Assembly (NCBI RefSeq): GCF_000717915.1
Contig: NZ_JOCX01000015.1
Span: 192,260-256,259 of the forward strand
Direction of reading: 5' to 3'
Source of the DNA: Streptomyces sp. NRRL S-244
GTDB lineage: Bacteria > Actinomycetota > Actinomycetes > Streptomycetales > Streptomycetaceae
Length of the DNA stretch: 64,000 nt
The notes under the pieces were generated by a model. It saw only the letters and a list, made by a program, of their open reading frames with translations. It did not search any database and was not told the DNA's origin. Positions 1 through 9,360 of the stretch are shown one piece after another; the stretch's first letter is position 1, and every line of letters starts with the position of its first letter. A program made the position numbers and the translations under genes.

Positions 1-1506
1 CCCGACCTCGACGTGCACCTGGTCACGCACGACGCCGCGGCCCGGGGGCGGCGCAGCCTGCCGGTCGCGCGCGGCGCCCGGCTGGGCCGCTCGCGCCTCA
101 TCTGGGGCTGGCTGACCGGCCTCGTCGGCCCGGCGCTGCTGACGCTGCTGCTGCACGCGGTCGTGCCCGAGCTCGGGCTCGCGAACGACATGCTGCTGTT
201 CCTGACGTTCACCGTGGCCGCCGCGCTGCTCGGCGGGCTGCTCCCGGCCCTCGCGTCGGCCGCGTTCGGCTCCCTGCTGCTGAACTACTTCTTCACGCCG
301 CCGCTGTACCGGCTCACGATCTCCGACCCGCGCAACATCGTCGCCATCTCGATCTTCGTCGGCGTGGCCGTGTCGGTGGCCTCCGTCGTCGACCTGGCCG
401 CGCGCCGCACCCACCAGGCGGCCCGGCTGCGCGCCGAGTCCGAGATCCTGTCCTTCCTCGCCGGCAGCATCCTGCGCGGCGAGGACTCGCTCGAGGCCCT
501 GCTGGAGCGGCTGCGCGAGACGTTCTCCATGCGGTCCGTGGCCCTGCTGGAACGCGCCGACGAGGTCGAGCCGTGGACCACGGCCGCCACCGTCGGCACC
601 GATCCGGTCCGCCGTCCCGAGGACGCCGACGTGGACATGCCGATCGGGGAGAACATGGCCCTGGCCCTGGCCGGGCGGGTCCTGCCGGCCGAGGACCGCC
701 GCGTCCTCGGTGCCTTCGCCGCGCAGGCGGCCGTCGTGCTCGACCGCCAGCGCCTGGTCGACGAAGCGGGCAAGGCCCGTGAACTCGCCGAGGGAAACCG
801 GATCCGTACGGCCCTGCTGGCGGCCGTCAGCCACGATCTGCGCACCCCGCTCGCCGGGATCAAGGCGTCCGTCACCTCGCTCCGTTCCGACGACGTCGAA
901 TGGTCCGAGGAGGACAAGGGCGAGCTGCTGGAGGGCATCGAGGAGGGCGCCGACCGGCTCGCCGCGCTGATCGGCAATCTCCTGGACATGTCCCGCCTGA
1001 ACACGGGCTCCGTCGTTCCGCTGATCCGGGAGACCGACCTCGACGAGGTCGTCCCGATGGCTCTGGGCGGCGTACCCGACGGCAGTGTCGAGCTGGACAT
1101 CCCGGAGACCCTGCCCATGGTCGCCGTCGACCGCGGGCTGCTCGAACGGGTCGTGGCCAACGTCGTCGAGAACGCGGTCAAGTACAGCCCGGACGGCCGG
1201 CCCGTCCACGTGTCCGCCAGTTCGCTGCTCGACCGGGTCGAGCTGCGGGTCGTGGACCGCGGACCGGGAGTTCCCGACGAGGCCAAGGACCGGATCTTCG
1301 AACCCTTCCAGCGGCACGGGGACGCCCCGCGCGGCGCCGGGGTCGGCCTCGGGCTCGCGGTCGCCCGCGGTTTCACGGAGGCGATCGGCGGCACGCTGAG
1401 CGCCGAGGACACCCCGGGCGGCGGGCTCACCATGGTCCTCACCCTGCCGACGGCCGGGGACGCTCCCGCTGCCGCGGCGGAGCTGCCGGCGTCGGTGGTC
1501 ACGTAA
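1..1506 (+). CDS. kdpD: Sensor histidine kinase KdpD (5' end outside window)
   Basis: Only the C-terminal 501 residues are present, read in frame from base 1; the N-terminal KdpD ATP-binding part lies outside the window. Visible order: tail of a USP-like region (DLDVHLVTH), hydrophobic segments between about residues 34 and 130 forming the DUF4118 membrane unit, a GAF-like linker, the HisKA box SHDLRTPL with the phospho-acceptor His near residue 278, the N box ENAVKYSPDG, and the G boxes DRGPGVPD and GVGLGLAVARGF. In this family the kinase phosphorylates KdpE to induce the high-affinity KdpFABC potassium pump under K+ or osmotic stress. No kdpE follows; a hairpin lies about 140 bases downstream and the next sure gene is convergent. 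The identification is strong because the DUF4118 plus HisKA/HATPase order is characteristic. Confidence 0.93.
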   Translation, partial: PDLDVHLVTHDAAARGRRSLPVARGARLGRSRLIWGWLTGLVGPALLTLLLHAVVPELGLANDMLLFLTFTVAAALLGGLLPALASAAFGSLLLNYFFTPPLYRLTISDPRNIVAISIFVGVAVSVASVVDLAARRTHQAARLRAESEILSFLAGSILRGEDSLEALLERLRETFSMRSVALLERADEVEPWTTAATVGTDPVRRPEDADVDMPIGENMALALAGRVLPAEDRRVLGAFAAQAAVVLDRQRLVDEAGKARELAEGNRIRTALLAAVSHDLRTPLAGIKASVTSLRSDDVEWSEEDKGELLEGIEEGADRLAALIGNLLDMSRLNTGSVVPLIRETDLDEVVPMALGGVPDGSVELDIPETLPMVAVDRGLLERVVANVVENAVKYSPDGRPVHVSASSLLDRVELRVVDRGPGVPDEAKDRIFEPFQRHGDAPRGAGVGLGLAVARGFTEAIGGTLSAEDTPGGGLTMVLTLPTAGDAPAAAAELPASVVT

Positions 1507-1522
1507 GGGCGACCGGGAGGCG

Positions 1523-1636
1523 GTGTGGCCGGCGTACGACGCGCACGCGCCGGCCGCTCGGCACCCCTGGCTCGTCAACGCCATCAGCACGCACTTCGTG
1601 TACGGGGACGCGATGGCCCGCCGGCAGACCACGTAG
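1523..1636 (+). CDS. Possible 37-residue ORF or gene remnant after kdpD
   Basis: GTG at 1523 opens a 37-residue frame ending at TAG 1634-1636, with GGGAGG at 1515-1520 as a close Shine-Dalgarno sequence. The peptide (starting VWPAYDAHAP, ending GDAMARRQTT) reads like the end of a larger protein, so it could be a decayed gene tail. I recognise no family. It sits 16 bases after kdpD and before a hairpin. Confidence 0.17.
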   Translation: MWPAYDAHAPAARHPWLVNAISTHFVYGDAMARRQTT

Positions 1637-1642
1637 GCCGCC

Positions 1643-1675
1643 CGGCCCGCGGCACCCCCCTGGGGCCGCGGGCCG
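1643..1675 (+). terminator. Terminator hairpin after kdpD
   Basis: Perfect 11-bp inverted repeat CGGCCCGCGGC (1643-1653) and GCCGCGGGCCG (1665-1675) around an 11-base loop. It is placed to end kdpD transcription. There is no U tract, as is usual in high-GC actinobacteria. Confidence 0.6.
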
Positions 1676-2012
1676 AGCGGCCCTTGTGTCGTGCGACGGC
1701 GACGAACGGGAGCGCGTTCCGTCGCTTCCGGCCCCCACGGTCCGGTCCGGTGGGCATCGTCCCGGCCAGTGTCAGGTCACTGGCCGCTCAGCTGCCGCCC
1801 GGTCGCCCGCGAACCCGTCTCACGCTGCCGTCGCGAGATCATTCTGCGCGCCGAACCCCCCGCCACCAGCCCGTCTTGACGCCCTCCTTCCGCCCGGCCG
1901 CCCATCCTTGACGCCCCACTGACGACTCCCCAGCGGGACGGCTGCGGGGGGGCCCGACCGGGGAGCCGATCAGGGAGCCGATCCGGGAGGTCATCGCGCT
2001 CGGCTCCGCGCC
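1676..2012. other. Intergenic stretch without a convincing gene
   Basis: About 340 bases between the kdpD terminator and the convergent phosphatase gene. No frame shows plausible coding with a ribosome site. The only structure seen is a short tandem repeat at 1961-1984 (GGGAGCCGAT twice, 12-base period), just beyond the 3' end of the phosphatase gene. Confidence 0.5.
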
Positions 2013-3218
2013 CTACGGCCTGCGGGGGCGGATGCGGGCGGCGAGTACGGCGACGTCGTCCTCGGCGTGGCGGGCGTCCAGGGCCGCCACCACCGCGTCC
2101 ACCATCTCCTCCACCGTTTCACCGACCGGCAGCCGCAGCCCGGCCAGCCGGGCCAGCGAGACGTCGATGTCCTCGCCGCGCCGCTCCACCAGCCCGTCGG
2201 TGAACATCAGCAGGGTCTCCTCAGTGGTGATCCGCCGGGTCACACCCTCGTAGCCGCCCACCCCGGTGCCCAGCGGCGGACCCACCGGCACGTCGACCAG
2301 GACCGCCGTGCTGTCCGCCCCGAAGATCGCCGGCGGCAGATGGCCGGCGCTGGCGAAGTCCGCCACCCCGCGCGCGGGGTCGACCCGTACGAGCAGGCAG
2401 GTGGCCGGCCGCCGGGCCGGGTCCTCGGCCACCAGCGCGTCCAGCTGGCGCAGCACGCGGTGCGGGGCGAGATCCGTGGAGGCCACGTCGCGCAGCGTGG
2501 AACGGTAGGCGTTCATGTCGACGGCGGCATCGAGCCCGTGGCCCATCACGTCCCCGACCACCAGCAGCGTGCGGCCGAAGTGCAGCCGGACCGTCTCGAA
2601 CCAGTCCCCGCCCACCAGGGCCCGGGAGCCGGCCGGCAGATAGCGGCTGGCCATCTCCAGATTGGGGTGCGGCCGGCCCGGCTCCGAGACCAGCGCCCGC
2701 TGGAGGTGCAGTGCCGTGTCCTCGGTGGCGGCCAGCTCCCGGGCGTGCCCCAGGTGCACCGCCGCCAGCCGGGCCGTGAAGTGGGCCGTCGCCGCCTCGT
2801 GGTCGCTGAAGCCGCCGTGGGCCCGTACGGCCAACACCGCGCCGTGGACCCGGTTCCGGGCCAGCAGCGGAACCGACACGAGGTGCACCCGGGTGCCGCC
2901 GGAGACCACCACCCACTCGGAGAGGGGGTGTCCGCCGTCCATGGCGCGTACGGAGGCCGACTCGTCGGTCTGCACGGTCAGCAGCCCGACGGCCCCGGCC
3001 ACCGCGACCCGTCTCAGCCCGCCGTCCTCGGTCCGCAGGTCCACCGCCACGGCGTCGCACAGGTTGCGGAACAGGAAGCCGGCCAGCTCCTCGCACGTGG
3101 CGTTCTCGTCGAGCGTCGTCCCGATCTGCTCGGCCGCGGCCTCCATCGTGCGCAGCCGCGCGCGCAGCGCCTCGTACTCCCCCGGTGGCCCGGCGGACCT
3201 CCCGTCATGCTCCGACAA
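2013..3218 (-). CDS. GAF/PP2C SpoIIE-type serine phosphatase
   Basis: A 401-residue soluble phosphatase of the RsbU/SpoIIE class. Order: short N-terminal helix, a GAF-like sensor region (about residues 30-180), then the PP2C/SpoIIE domain with GGDWFE and the metal-binding GDVMGHG, followed further on by ASAGHLPP and LMFTDGLVER, all hallmark motifs. Such enzymes dephosphorylate anti-anti-sigma proteins and so control alternative sigma factors; no partner kinase or antagonist is adjacent. I chose the TTG at 3218 because GGGAGG lies 4 bases upstream of it on the minus strand; the frame stays open to 3344, giving a longer but less natural N-terminus. The target pathway is unknown. Confidence 0.85.
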   Translation of the reverse strand: MSEHDGRSAGPPGEYEALRARLRTMEAAAEQIGTTLDENATCEELAGFLFRNLCDAVAVDLRTEDGGLRRVAVAGAVGLLTVQTDESASVRAMDGGHPLSEWVVVSGGTRVHLVSVPLLARNRVHGAVLAVRAHGGFSDHEAATAHFTARLAAVHLGHARELAATEDTALHLQRALVSEPGRPHPNLEMASRYLPAGSRALVGGDWFETVRLHFGRTLLVVGDVMGHGLDAAVDMNAYRSTLRDVASTDLAPHRVLRQLDALVAEDPARRPATCLLVRVDPARGVADFASAGHLPPAIFGADSTAVLVDVPVGPPLGTGVGGYEGVTRRITTEETLLMFTDGLVERRGEDIDVSLARLAGLRLPVGETVEEMVDAVVAALDARHAEDDVAVLAARIRPRRP

Positions 3219-3383
3219 GACACCTCCCCCGGCCCCGGCAGCCGAAGAAGCCATTCCACCAGCACCGCCCGCCGGCCGCACGTGCGCCGCGCGCCTGCCG
3301 GGCCGGCGGATCACCGCGGCGTCCCCGCGGTCACCGCCCGCCACCCAGTAGAGTCGGCCGACTCAACGATCACGGGGGAAACC

Positions 3384-3950
3384 ATGACCATGACCATGCC
3401 CACATCCATATCGATGTCGACGCTGCGGGGTACCGCGGTCCTCGCCGCAGCCCTGGCGGCGCTCAGCGTCTCCTGCAGCACGAGCCCGAAGGAGAGCGCG
3501 CCGCCCGCCGCCTCGTCCGCGCCCGCGGCCGATCCGAGCGCTGCGGCCACCCCGAGCGCAGCGGGCTCCGCGGCGCCCGACGCCTCCGCGCCCGCATCGC
3601 CCCCGGCGGCGTCCCATACGCCTTCGCCGCAGCGCTCCGAGCCGGTGAGCCTGGTCCGGGACGCCTTCGCGGGACTCCAGGCCACCCTGGGCGAATCGTG
3701 CACCCCGGGCAACTGTGCCTACTTCCTCGGCCGGGTCTACGACGAACTGCACCGCATGGACGCGGCGATGAAGGCCGACGCGAAGGGCCCCGGCCACTTC
3801 CCCGAGCCGATCGCTCTGATCAAGAAGCTCGACGCGGAGCTCGCCGGGGACCGGTCCTTCGAGAACCTGAAGAAGCACCAGACCACGCTGATCGGCACCC
3901 GCGACAAGATCAACACCTGGATGCAGGGCCACCCCGACGACTACCGCTGA
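3384..3950 (+). CDS. Small secreted or lipoprotein-like hypothetical protein
   Basis: 188 residues, ATG at 3384 preceded by GGGGGAA. The N-terminus has several Met/Thr residues, then a hydrophobic export signal (about residues 15-30) ending in LSVSC, a slightly atypical lipobox. Next comes an Ala/Pro/Ser-rich linker (about 33-80) typical of a surface-tethered protein, then a compact mostly helical domain of about 105 residues with two Cys close together (SCTPGNC). I do not recognise the domain. It diverges from the phosphatase gene, and its stop overlaps by 10 bases the convergent 954-residue gene. Confidence 0.75.
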   Translation: MTMTMPTSISMSTLRGTAVLAAALAALSVSCSTSPKESAPPAASSAPAADPSAAATPSAAGSAAPDASAPASPPAASHTPSPQRSEPVSLVRDAFAGLQATLGESCTPGNCAYFLGRVYDELHRMDAAMKADAKGPGHFPEPIALIKKLDAELAGDRSFENLKKHQTTLIGTRDKINTWMQGHPDDYR

Positions 3951-6805
3951 CGGGCGGCCAGCAGCACCTCCAGGGCCCGGGCGGTGTCCGGATGGCGGGT
4001 GATCAAGGCCGCGCCCGCCCGGCCCTGGTCCGGCGCGGTCCACGTGCCCTCGCAGCCCAGCAGGGCGGCGACCGCGTCGCAGGTCTCCGGATGGTCCGTC
4101 AGCAGCGCGGCGGCTCGGCCTCGGGCGGGGGCCGCGGCCGCCGCTGCCGGCTGGTCCAGCCACGGCGGCACCCACGTGTCCAGCGCGGCCAGCCGGCCGG
4201 GGAAGATCCGCCCGGCCTCGCGGATCAGCAGCGGAGCCAGCTCGGCGCCGCCGGACCGCAGCGTCGTGATCAGGGTCGGCAGCCAGGGCAGCAGCACTGG
4301 ATCCGGGAGCCGCGCGAACGCGTTCGACACCGTCTCCACGACGAAGTCGGCCAGCTGCGGCACCGGCTCCAGCGCGTGCAGGAATCCGCTGAGGTAGCGC
4401 GGATAGGCGGGCACGACCAGGGGGTTGTCCAGCAGTTCGTCGCAGCGCGCCCGCAGCTCCGTACGGGAGAGCTGCCCGAGGTGCACCCGGGCCGCCCACA
4501 GCAGCGCCACCTTGGCCGGCTCCTGCGGATGCGACTGTGCGAAGGCCAGCTCCAGCTGGGTCCGGTCGCAGCCGAGCGACAGGGCCAGGCCCTCCATGCT
4601 GAACAGGAAGCCCAGCATCGCGGCGACCTGCCGGACGGTCGCGTCCTCGTCGGTGCACGCCGTCGGCAGCAGAGTGCAGTAGTGCGCGTAGCCCGTCTTG
4701 ACGAACGACTCGATCCACGCGGGCAGCACCGGTTCGCTGGTCCGGTAGTAGCCCAGCAGCCTCCGCACCCGCCGCAGCACTTCCGGCGCGCCGTCGACGC
4801 TGCGCTCGGTGGCCAGGATCTCCAGGGCGCGCGTGCCCAGTTCGTCGGCGAGGCGGCGGCTGGGCAAGTACAGCGTCGCGTCCTCCACGGCCTGGAGCAC
4901 CGTCGCCGTCGTCGCCTGCGGCCCGTACGCGGTGCGCCGCAGGCGCTGCTCCAGGACCTGCTCGATGCTGACTCCCTCGTAACCGAGCTCGATCAGCGCC
5001 CGCTGGTGCGTGCCCAGCGCGAGGTCCCACGACTCCTGGATCGGCCGCTCGCCCAGCCGCCGCTCGCCCATGATCGGCCGCGCCGTGCCCTGCGGCATCA
5101 GGTGGCGCAGCATCCACAGGACGTCGGAGCACTTCTCCAGCTCGGGGCGGGAGGCCATGTCCAGCAAGGCCCGCTGCACACCGCGCTGCTGGAGCCGCAG
5201 ACCCAGCGGGGCGAGCCGGTCGTGCACGTCGCGCGCCAGCGGCGGCAGCGCGTCGTAGCCGACCTGGCCGATCCGGTCGCCGCCCATCATGATCTCGACG
5301 AGGCGGCGCACATCGCGCCGGCCCGGCACCGTGTCCTTCTCGATGCAGGTGATCGCCGCGTCCTGGAAGTCGTACGGTGTGGGCTTGGCCCGGTCGCGCA
5401 TGCCGGCCAGCAGGATCGACGTCTCGAAGACGGCGATGGCGTCGGCGGTGGAGGCGAGGTAGCCGTTCCGGCGAGCGGCGCGCACGATCTCCACCGACCA
5501 GCCGAGCAGTTCGGCCTCGTCCAGGCGGTCGAGTACGGGCGGACGCCGCAGGAACCCGGACAGCATGTCGGTGGCCGTATCGGGAGCCGGCTCCTGCGCC
5601 GCCAGGGCGGGAGCCGCCGCCTTGCGCGGCTTCGCCGCCTTCTTCGTGCCCGCCTGCCCCGCGAGCCGGAACGGCCGTATCCGCGTCCGCTTGAGGTTCT
5701 TCGCCCACTGCGTGGCCGTGATCGACACGGAGCCCGCCGCGAGGCCGAACTGCGCCTCGATCGCCGCGTGGCTGGACGGGATGAGGCCGTACTGCCACGT
5801 ACTCGCGCTCGGCGGGCTGATCTCGAAGGTGTCGGCGCCGTGGACACCGAACTCGGCGACGCGGCTGGCCGCGTGGAACGCCCCGCAGACGTACAGGCAG
5901 TCGGCGGGATCGGTGCCGGACGCGGCGAGGTGCTCGCGCATCCTGGTCCACATGTGGCGCTCGCGGTCCTCGTCCACGCGCACCCGGGCCGGATCCCCCG
6001 GCGCCAGCCGCCGGAACAGACTGCCGATCAGCAGCATGACCTGCCGGTACGTGTCGTGGTCGCTGTCGCCGAGGGGCAGTTCGACGTACTGGTGCCACCA
6101 CTCCGACCAGTGCCGCACCCGTCCGTGGTGCAACAGGTGCTCCTCCAGTTCGGCGAAGCGCGGGCGCAGGTCGCCGATCTCCACGCCGACCGCGTCGCCG
6201 TGCAGCGCGGCCTCCTCCTCGGGCGCGGCGGGCGCGTCCGGGTCGGCCGGCTCCCCGGCCGGCTGCGCCCCGTCGTCCGCCTGCCACTGGAAGACGTGGT
6301 CCGAGGAGCGGTCGACGAGGATCAGCTCGACGCCCGGCGTGTCCAGCGCGTAGGCGATCGCCTGGTACTCGGCCGAGGCCTCCGTGATCGGTGCGACCAC
6401 CGACAGCGGCGCCCATTCGGCCGGGAAACCGTCGACCTCGCTCGCGAACGCCTGCACCGCCACCGGGAGCCGGCAGTTGCGCAGCTCGGTCAGGAGCGGC
6501 GCCATGTCCTCGCAGAGCTCCAGGTAGACCACCTTCGGCTGCTTCTCCCGCAGCCGCCGTGCCATCGCGACGGCCGAGGCCGGCGAGTGGTGGCAGACGG
6601 GGAAGACCTCCAGCGGTTCGCGTACGGCGCGGTCGACGTCGTCGACGATGCCGAGGAGGATCCCCTCCAGCGCGTCGGGTCCGTCGGCGAAGGCCGTGGC
6701 GGCTTCCTGGAGCTGCGTGCGCAGCGCGTCGAAGGTCGTGCCGTGCTGCACGGGGCTCTCCTGTACCGCGCTCTCCTGCACTGAGGTCTCCTGTGCGGGG
6801 CTCAT
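3941..6805 (-). CDS. DUF5682-type protein with TraB/TIKI/ChaN-like N-terminal motifs
   Basis: 954-residue soluble protein, last gene of a four-gene operon; its ATG overlaps the AAA stop as ATGA. The N-terminal 330 residues show VCHHSPAS (His72, His73), then VVYLELCED (Glu96), RERHMWTRM (about 282-290) and VCGAFHAAS (His311). This order resembles the TraB/TIKI/ChaN/EreA superfamily of putative metal-dependent hydrolases; that relationship is my inference from motif spacing. After a Lys/Ala-rich linker (about 370-400) comes a long helical region with no recognised motif. Proteins of this type are known to me from operons with MoxR ATPases and VWA proteins, annotated DUF5682. Its probable job is as effector or substrate-recognition partner of the ATPase. 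No signal peptide or membrane segment is visible. Confidence 0.8.
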   Translation of the reverse strand: MSPAQETSVQESAVQESPVQHGTTFDALRTQLQEAATAFADGPDALEGILLGIVDDVDRAVREPLEVFPVCHHSPASAVAMARRLREKQPKVVYLELCEDMAPLLTELRNCRLPVAVQAFASEVDGFPAEWAPLSVVAPITEASAEYQAIAYALDTPGVELILVDRSSDHVFQWQADDGAQPAGEPADPDAPAAPEEEAALHGDAVGVEIGDLRPRFAELEEHLLHHGRVRHWSEWWHQYVELPLGDSDHDTYRQVMLLIGSLFRRLAPGDPARVRVDEDRERHMWTRMREHLAASGTDPADCLYVCGAFHAASRVAEFGVHGADTFEISPPSASTWQYGLIPSSHAAIEAQFGLAAGSVSITATQWAKNLKRTRIRPFRLAGQAGTKKAAKPRKAAAPALAAQEPAPDTATDMLSGFLRRPPVLDRLDEAELLGWSVEIVRAARRNGYLASTADAIAVFETSILLAGMRDRAKPTPYDFQDAAITCIEKDTVPGRRDVRRLVEIMMGGDRIGQVGYDALPPLARDVHDRLAPLGLRLQQRGVQRALLDMASRPELEKCSDVLWMLRHLMPQGTARPIMGERRLGERPIQESWDLALGTHQRALIELGYEGVSIEQVLEQRLRRTAYGPQATTATVLQAVEDATLYLPSRRLADELGTRALEILATERSVDGAPEVLRRVRRLLGYYRTSEPVLPAWIESFVKTGYAHYCTLLPTACTDEDATVRQVAAMLGFLFSMEGLALSLGCDRTQLELAFAQSHPQEPAKVALLWAARVHLGQLSRTELRARCDELLDNPLVVPAYPRYLSGFLHALEPVPQLADFVVETVSNAFARLPDPVLLPWLPTLITTLRSGGAELAPLLIREAGRIFPGRLAALDTWVPPWLDQPAAAAAAPARGRAAALLTDHPETCDAVAALLGCEGTWTAPDQGRAGAALITRHPDTARALEVLLAARQR

Positions 6806-7914
6806 GACAGGGTGGCGATCGCGTCGCGGCCGCCCTCCAGGAACTCCGGCCAGGAGCCGCCCTCTTCCTTGCTGCGCGGCTCGACGACTCCGTGCAGGTA
6901 CTTGTTGAGGATGGCCAGGTCCTCCGGCTCGCGCCGCGCCAGCGAGCCGACGAGCGAGGAGGCCAGCGTGCGGGCGGTCAGGGTGCGCTCGCCGAAGAAG
7001 TTGCCGTGCAGGATCGCGTCCTCGAGCACACCGATCTGCTCGGCGGTCGACAGCGCCGACTCCAGCTTCTCGTCGTCGCTGCCGGCCGCGGCGGCCGAGG
7101 CGCGCAGATCGGTGAAGCTCTGGAGCAGTACGTCGAGCAGGGTCGGCGGCACGTCCAGCTCGATCTGGTGGCGGCGCAGGAGTTCCTCGGTGCGGAAGCG
7201 GACGATCTCCTCCTCGCTCTTCTTGTTCGTCACCACGGGGATGCGGACGAAGTTGAAGCGGCGCTTGAGCGCGGAGGACAGGTCGTTGACGCCGCGGTCG
7301 CGGCTGTTGGCCGTCGCGATGACGGAGAAGCCGGGCTTGGCGAAGACGATGTTCTCGCTGTCCAGCTCGGGGACCGAGATGTACTTCTCCGACAGGATCG
7401 AGATCAGGGCGTCCTGGACGTCACTGGTGGAGCGGGTGAGCTCCTCGAAGCGCCCGATCGCGCCGGTCTCCATCGCGGTCATGATCGGCGAAGGGATCAT
7501 CGACTCCCGCGACTGGCCCTTGGCGATCACCATGGACACGTTCCAGGAGTACTTGATGTGGTCCTCGGTGGTTCCGGCCGTACCCTGCACCACCAGCGTG
7601 GAGTTGCGGCAGATCGCGGCGGACAGCAGTTCGGCCAGCCAGCTCTTGCCGGTGCCGGGGTCTCCGATCAGCAGCAGGCCGCGGTCGGAGGCCAGGGTGA
7701 CGATGGAACGCTCGACGAAGCTGCGGTCTCCGTACCACTTCTGGGAGATCTCCCGGTCGAGGCCGTCGGAGCGCTCGGACCCCAGGATGAACAGGCGGAC
7801 CATCTTCGGGGAGAGGCGCCAGGAGAAGGGCTTGGGGCCGTCGTCGACGGACTCCAGCCAGGCCAGCTCCTCGGCGTACTTGATCTCGGCGGGGGCGCGC
7901 AACAGGTCGGACAT
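6802..7914 (-). CDS. MoxR-like AAA+ ATPase
   Basis: 370-residue AAA+ ATPase. Walker A is GDPGTGKS (84-91); the Walker B position reads IGRFEELTR (about 153-161), with Glu in place of the usual Asp; sensor 1 is IATANSRD (Asn near 203); SALKRRF (about 214-220) carries the arginine finger candidates. MoxR ATPases act as chaperone-like remodelers together with a VWA partner, and the partner is the gene immediately upstream in the operon. The ATG at 7914 follows a 51-base gap after the VWA stop with GAAAGG as ribosome site; the stop overlaps the next start by 4 bases. Family confidence is high, substrate unknown. Confidence 0.92.
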   Translation of the reverse strand: MSDLLRAPAEIKYAEELAWLESVDDGPKPFSWRLSPKMVRLFILGSERSDGLDREISQKWYGDRSFVERSIVTLASDRGLLLIGDPGTGKSWLAELLSAAICRNSTLVVQGTAGTTEDHIKYSWNVSMVIAKGQSRESMIPSPIMTAMETGAIGRFEELTRSTSDVQDALISILSEKYISVPELDSENIVFAKPGFSVIATANSRDRGVNDLSSALKRRFNFVRIPVVTNKKSEEEIVRFRTEELLRRHQIELDVPPTLLDVLLQSFTDLRASAAAAGSDDEKLESALSTAEQIGVLEDAILHGNFFGERTLTARTLASSLVGSLARREPEDLAILNKYLHGVVEPRSKEEGGSWPEFLEGGRDAIATLS

Positions 7915-7965
7915 GTCAGGGCCTTTCTCGGAATACGGGATACGGAACGCGGAATATCGGAGGAA

Positions 7966-9360
7966 TCAGGTGAGGAACGTCTTGAGCTCGTGGACGAGCT
8001 TGCGGATGTGGCCGGAGAGCACCGGCGTGCCGAGGTCCTTGAAGCGCTCCCGGAACCACGGATTGACGCTGCCGCGGCCGGAGCTGGTCACCGAGCCGAC
8101 CGGGATGAACTTGGCGCCCGAACGGTGGATGGCGGCCATGCTCTCGAACAGCGGCTCGGTCTGCCATTCGTAGAAGTCCGAGATCCACACCACGACGGTG
8201 TTGCGCGGCTCGGCGATCTTCGGCTGGGCCAGCGCCATCGCGACGGTGCCGTCGGTGCCGCCTCCGAGGTTGGTGCGCAGCAGGGTTTCGAACGGGTCGT
8301 GCACCCACGGGGTGAGGTCGAGCGCCTGCGTGTCGTACGCGATGAGGTGGACGTCCACCTTCGGCAGTCCGGCGAAGATCGAGGCCAGGATGGTGCAGTT
8401 GACCATCGAGTCGACCATCGACCCCGACTGGTCGACGACCACGATCAGCCGCTGCGGGGTCGTCTTGCGCGCGGTGTGCCGGTAGTAGAGGCGGTCCACG
8501 TAGAGCCGCTCCTCCTCCGGGCTCCAGTTGGTGAGGTTCTTCCAGATCGTCCGGTCGAGGTCGAGGTTGCGGAACACCCGTTTGGGCGGGACCGAGCGGT
8601 CCAGGGCGCCGACCGTGGTCTTCTCCACCTGGGTGCGCAGCACCTCGGCGACCTCGTCGACGAAGCGGCGGATCAAGGCCTTCGCGTTGGCCAGGGCCAC
8701 GCCGGACAGGTTGTTCTTGTCGCGCAGCAGCTGCTCGATCAGCGACATGCTGGGGGTCAGCCGAGCGGCGAGCTGGGGGTCGGCCAGTACCTCGCGCAAG
8801 TGCATCCGCTTGACGAGGTCGGCCTCGATGGCACCGAGTTCCGGGCCGATTCCCCCGGCCCGGGCGCCTCGCAGCTCGCCGGGCTTGCGGCCGAGCGAAC
8901 GCTCCAGCCAGCCCGCGTCGGACTGCCAGCGGGAGAGCTGCCCGGCCGTGACCGTGCCGGAGCCGGAGGAGAAGACGTTGAGCAGCACCTTGGAGACGAG
9001 TGCCGCGCGCCGTACCTCGGCGGCCCGGTCGCGTCCGCCGTCACCGTCATCGTCACCGTCATCGACAGCGGCCGACGCGGGCTCTGGGCCCGGCTCGGGA
9101 TCCGGCTCGGGCGGAACCATCAGGCCGTCGAACTCGGCGGCCAGCTCCGGGTGGCGCTGCACGACCGAATCGACGGACGCCTGCGGGTCCAGCAGCGCGG
9201 TCGGCAGGCCGAGGTCCTCGACCACGGCCAGGCTCGCGGACTCCAGCGTCGCCTGCTCCTCCGGATCGAAGAGCCGGGCGAGGAGCCGCCAGTACAGCAC
9301 CTGCCGGCGGTTGTCATCGGGGGCGGGGAGCACCTCGGCCCCCTGTTCCTGTCCGGTCAT
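7966..9360 (-). CDS. VWA (CoxE-like) protein, partner of the MoxR ATPase
   Basis: 464 residues. The C-terminal half is a von Willebrand A domain with a complete metal-ion-dependent adhesion site: DQSGS near residue 309 and GGGTDGT further on, followed by VVWISDFYEW. The N-terminal half is helical with an acidic, Gly/Pro-rich segment (about 90-120). In MoxR-VWA pairs this protein binds the ATPase and contacts the client through the metal site. The ATG at 9360 overlaps the stop of the SWIM-type gene as ATGA, so translation is probably coupled. The frame remains open far upstream, but the residues there are Arg/Gly-rich and belong to the overlapping gene. Confidence 0.9.
   Translation of the reverse strand: MTGQEQGAEVLPAPDDNRRQVLYWRLLARLFDPEEQATLESASLAVVEDLGLPTALLDPQASVDSVVQRHPELAAEFDGLMVPPEPDPEPGPEPASAAVDDGDDDGDGGRDRAAEVRRAALVSKVLLNVFSSGSGTVTAGQLSRWQSDAGWLERSLGRKPGELRGARAGGIGPELGAIEADLVKRMHLREVLADPQLAARLTPSMSLIEQLLRDKNNLSGVALANAKALIRRFVDEVAEVLRTQVEKTTVGALDRSVPPKRVFRNLDLDRTIWKNLTNWSPEEERLYVDRLYYRHTARKTTPQRLIVVVDQSGSMVDSMVNCTILASIFAGLPKVDVHLIAYDTQALDLTPWVHDPFETLLRTNLGGGTDGTVAMALAQPKIAEPRNTVVVWISDFYEWQTEPLFESMAAIHRSGAKFIPVGSVTSSGRGSVNPWFRERFKDLGTPVLSGHIRKLVHELKTFLT

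Noticed and set aside
3185..6784. A 1199-codon plus-strand frame over the DUF5682-type gene
   Set aside because: Low-complexity Arg/Gln/Val translation antisense to a protein with coherent motifs and coupled start; no ribosome site.
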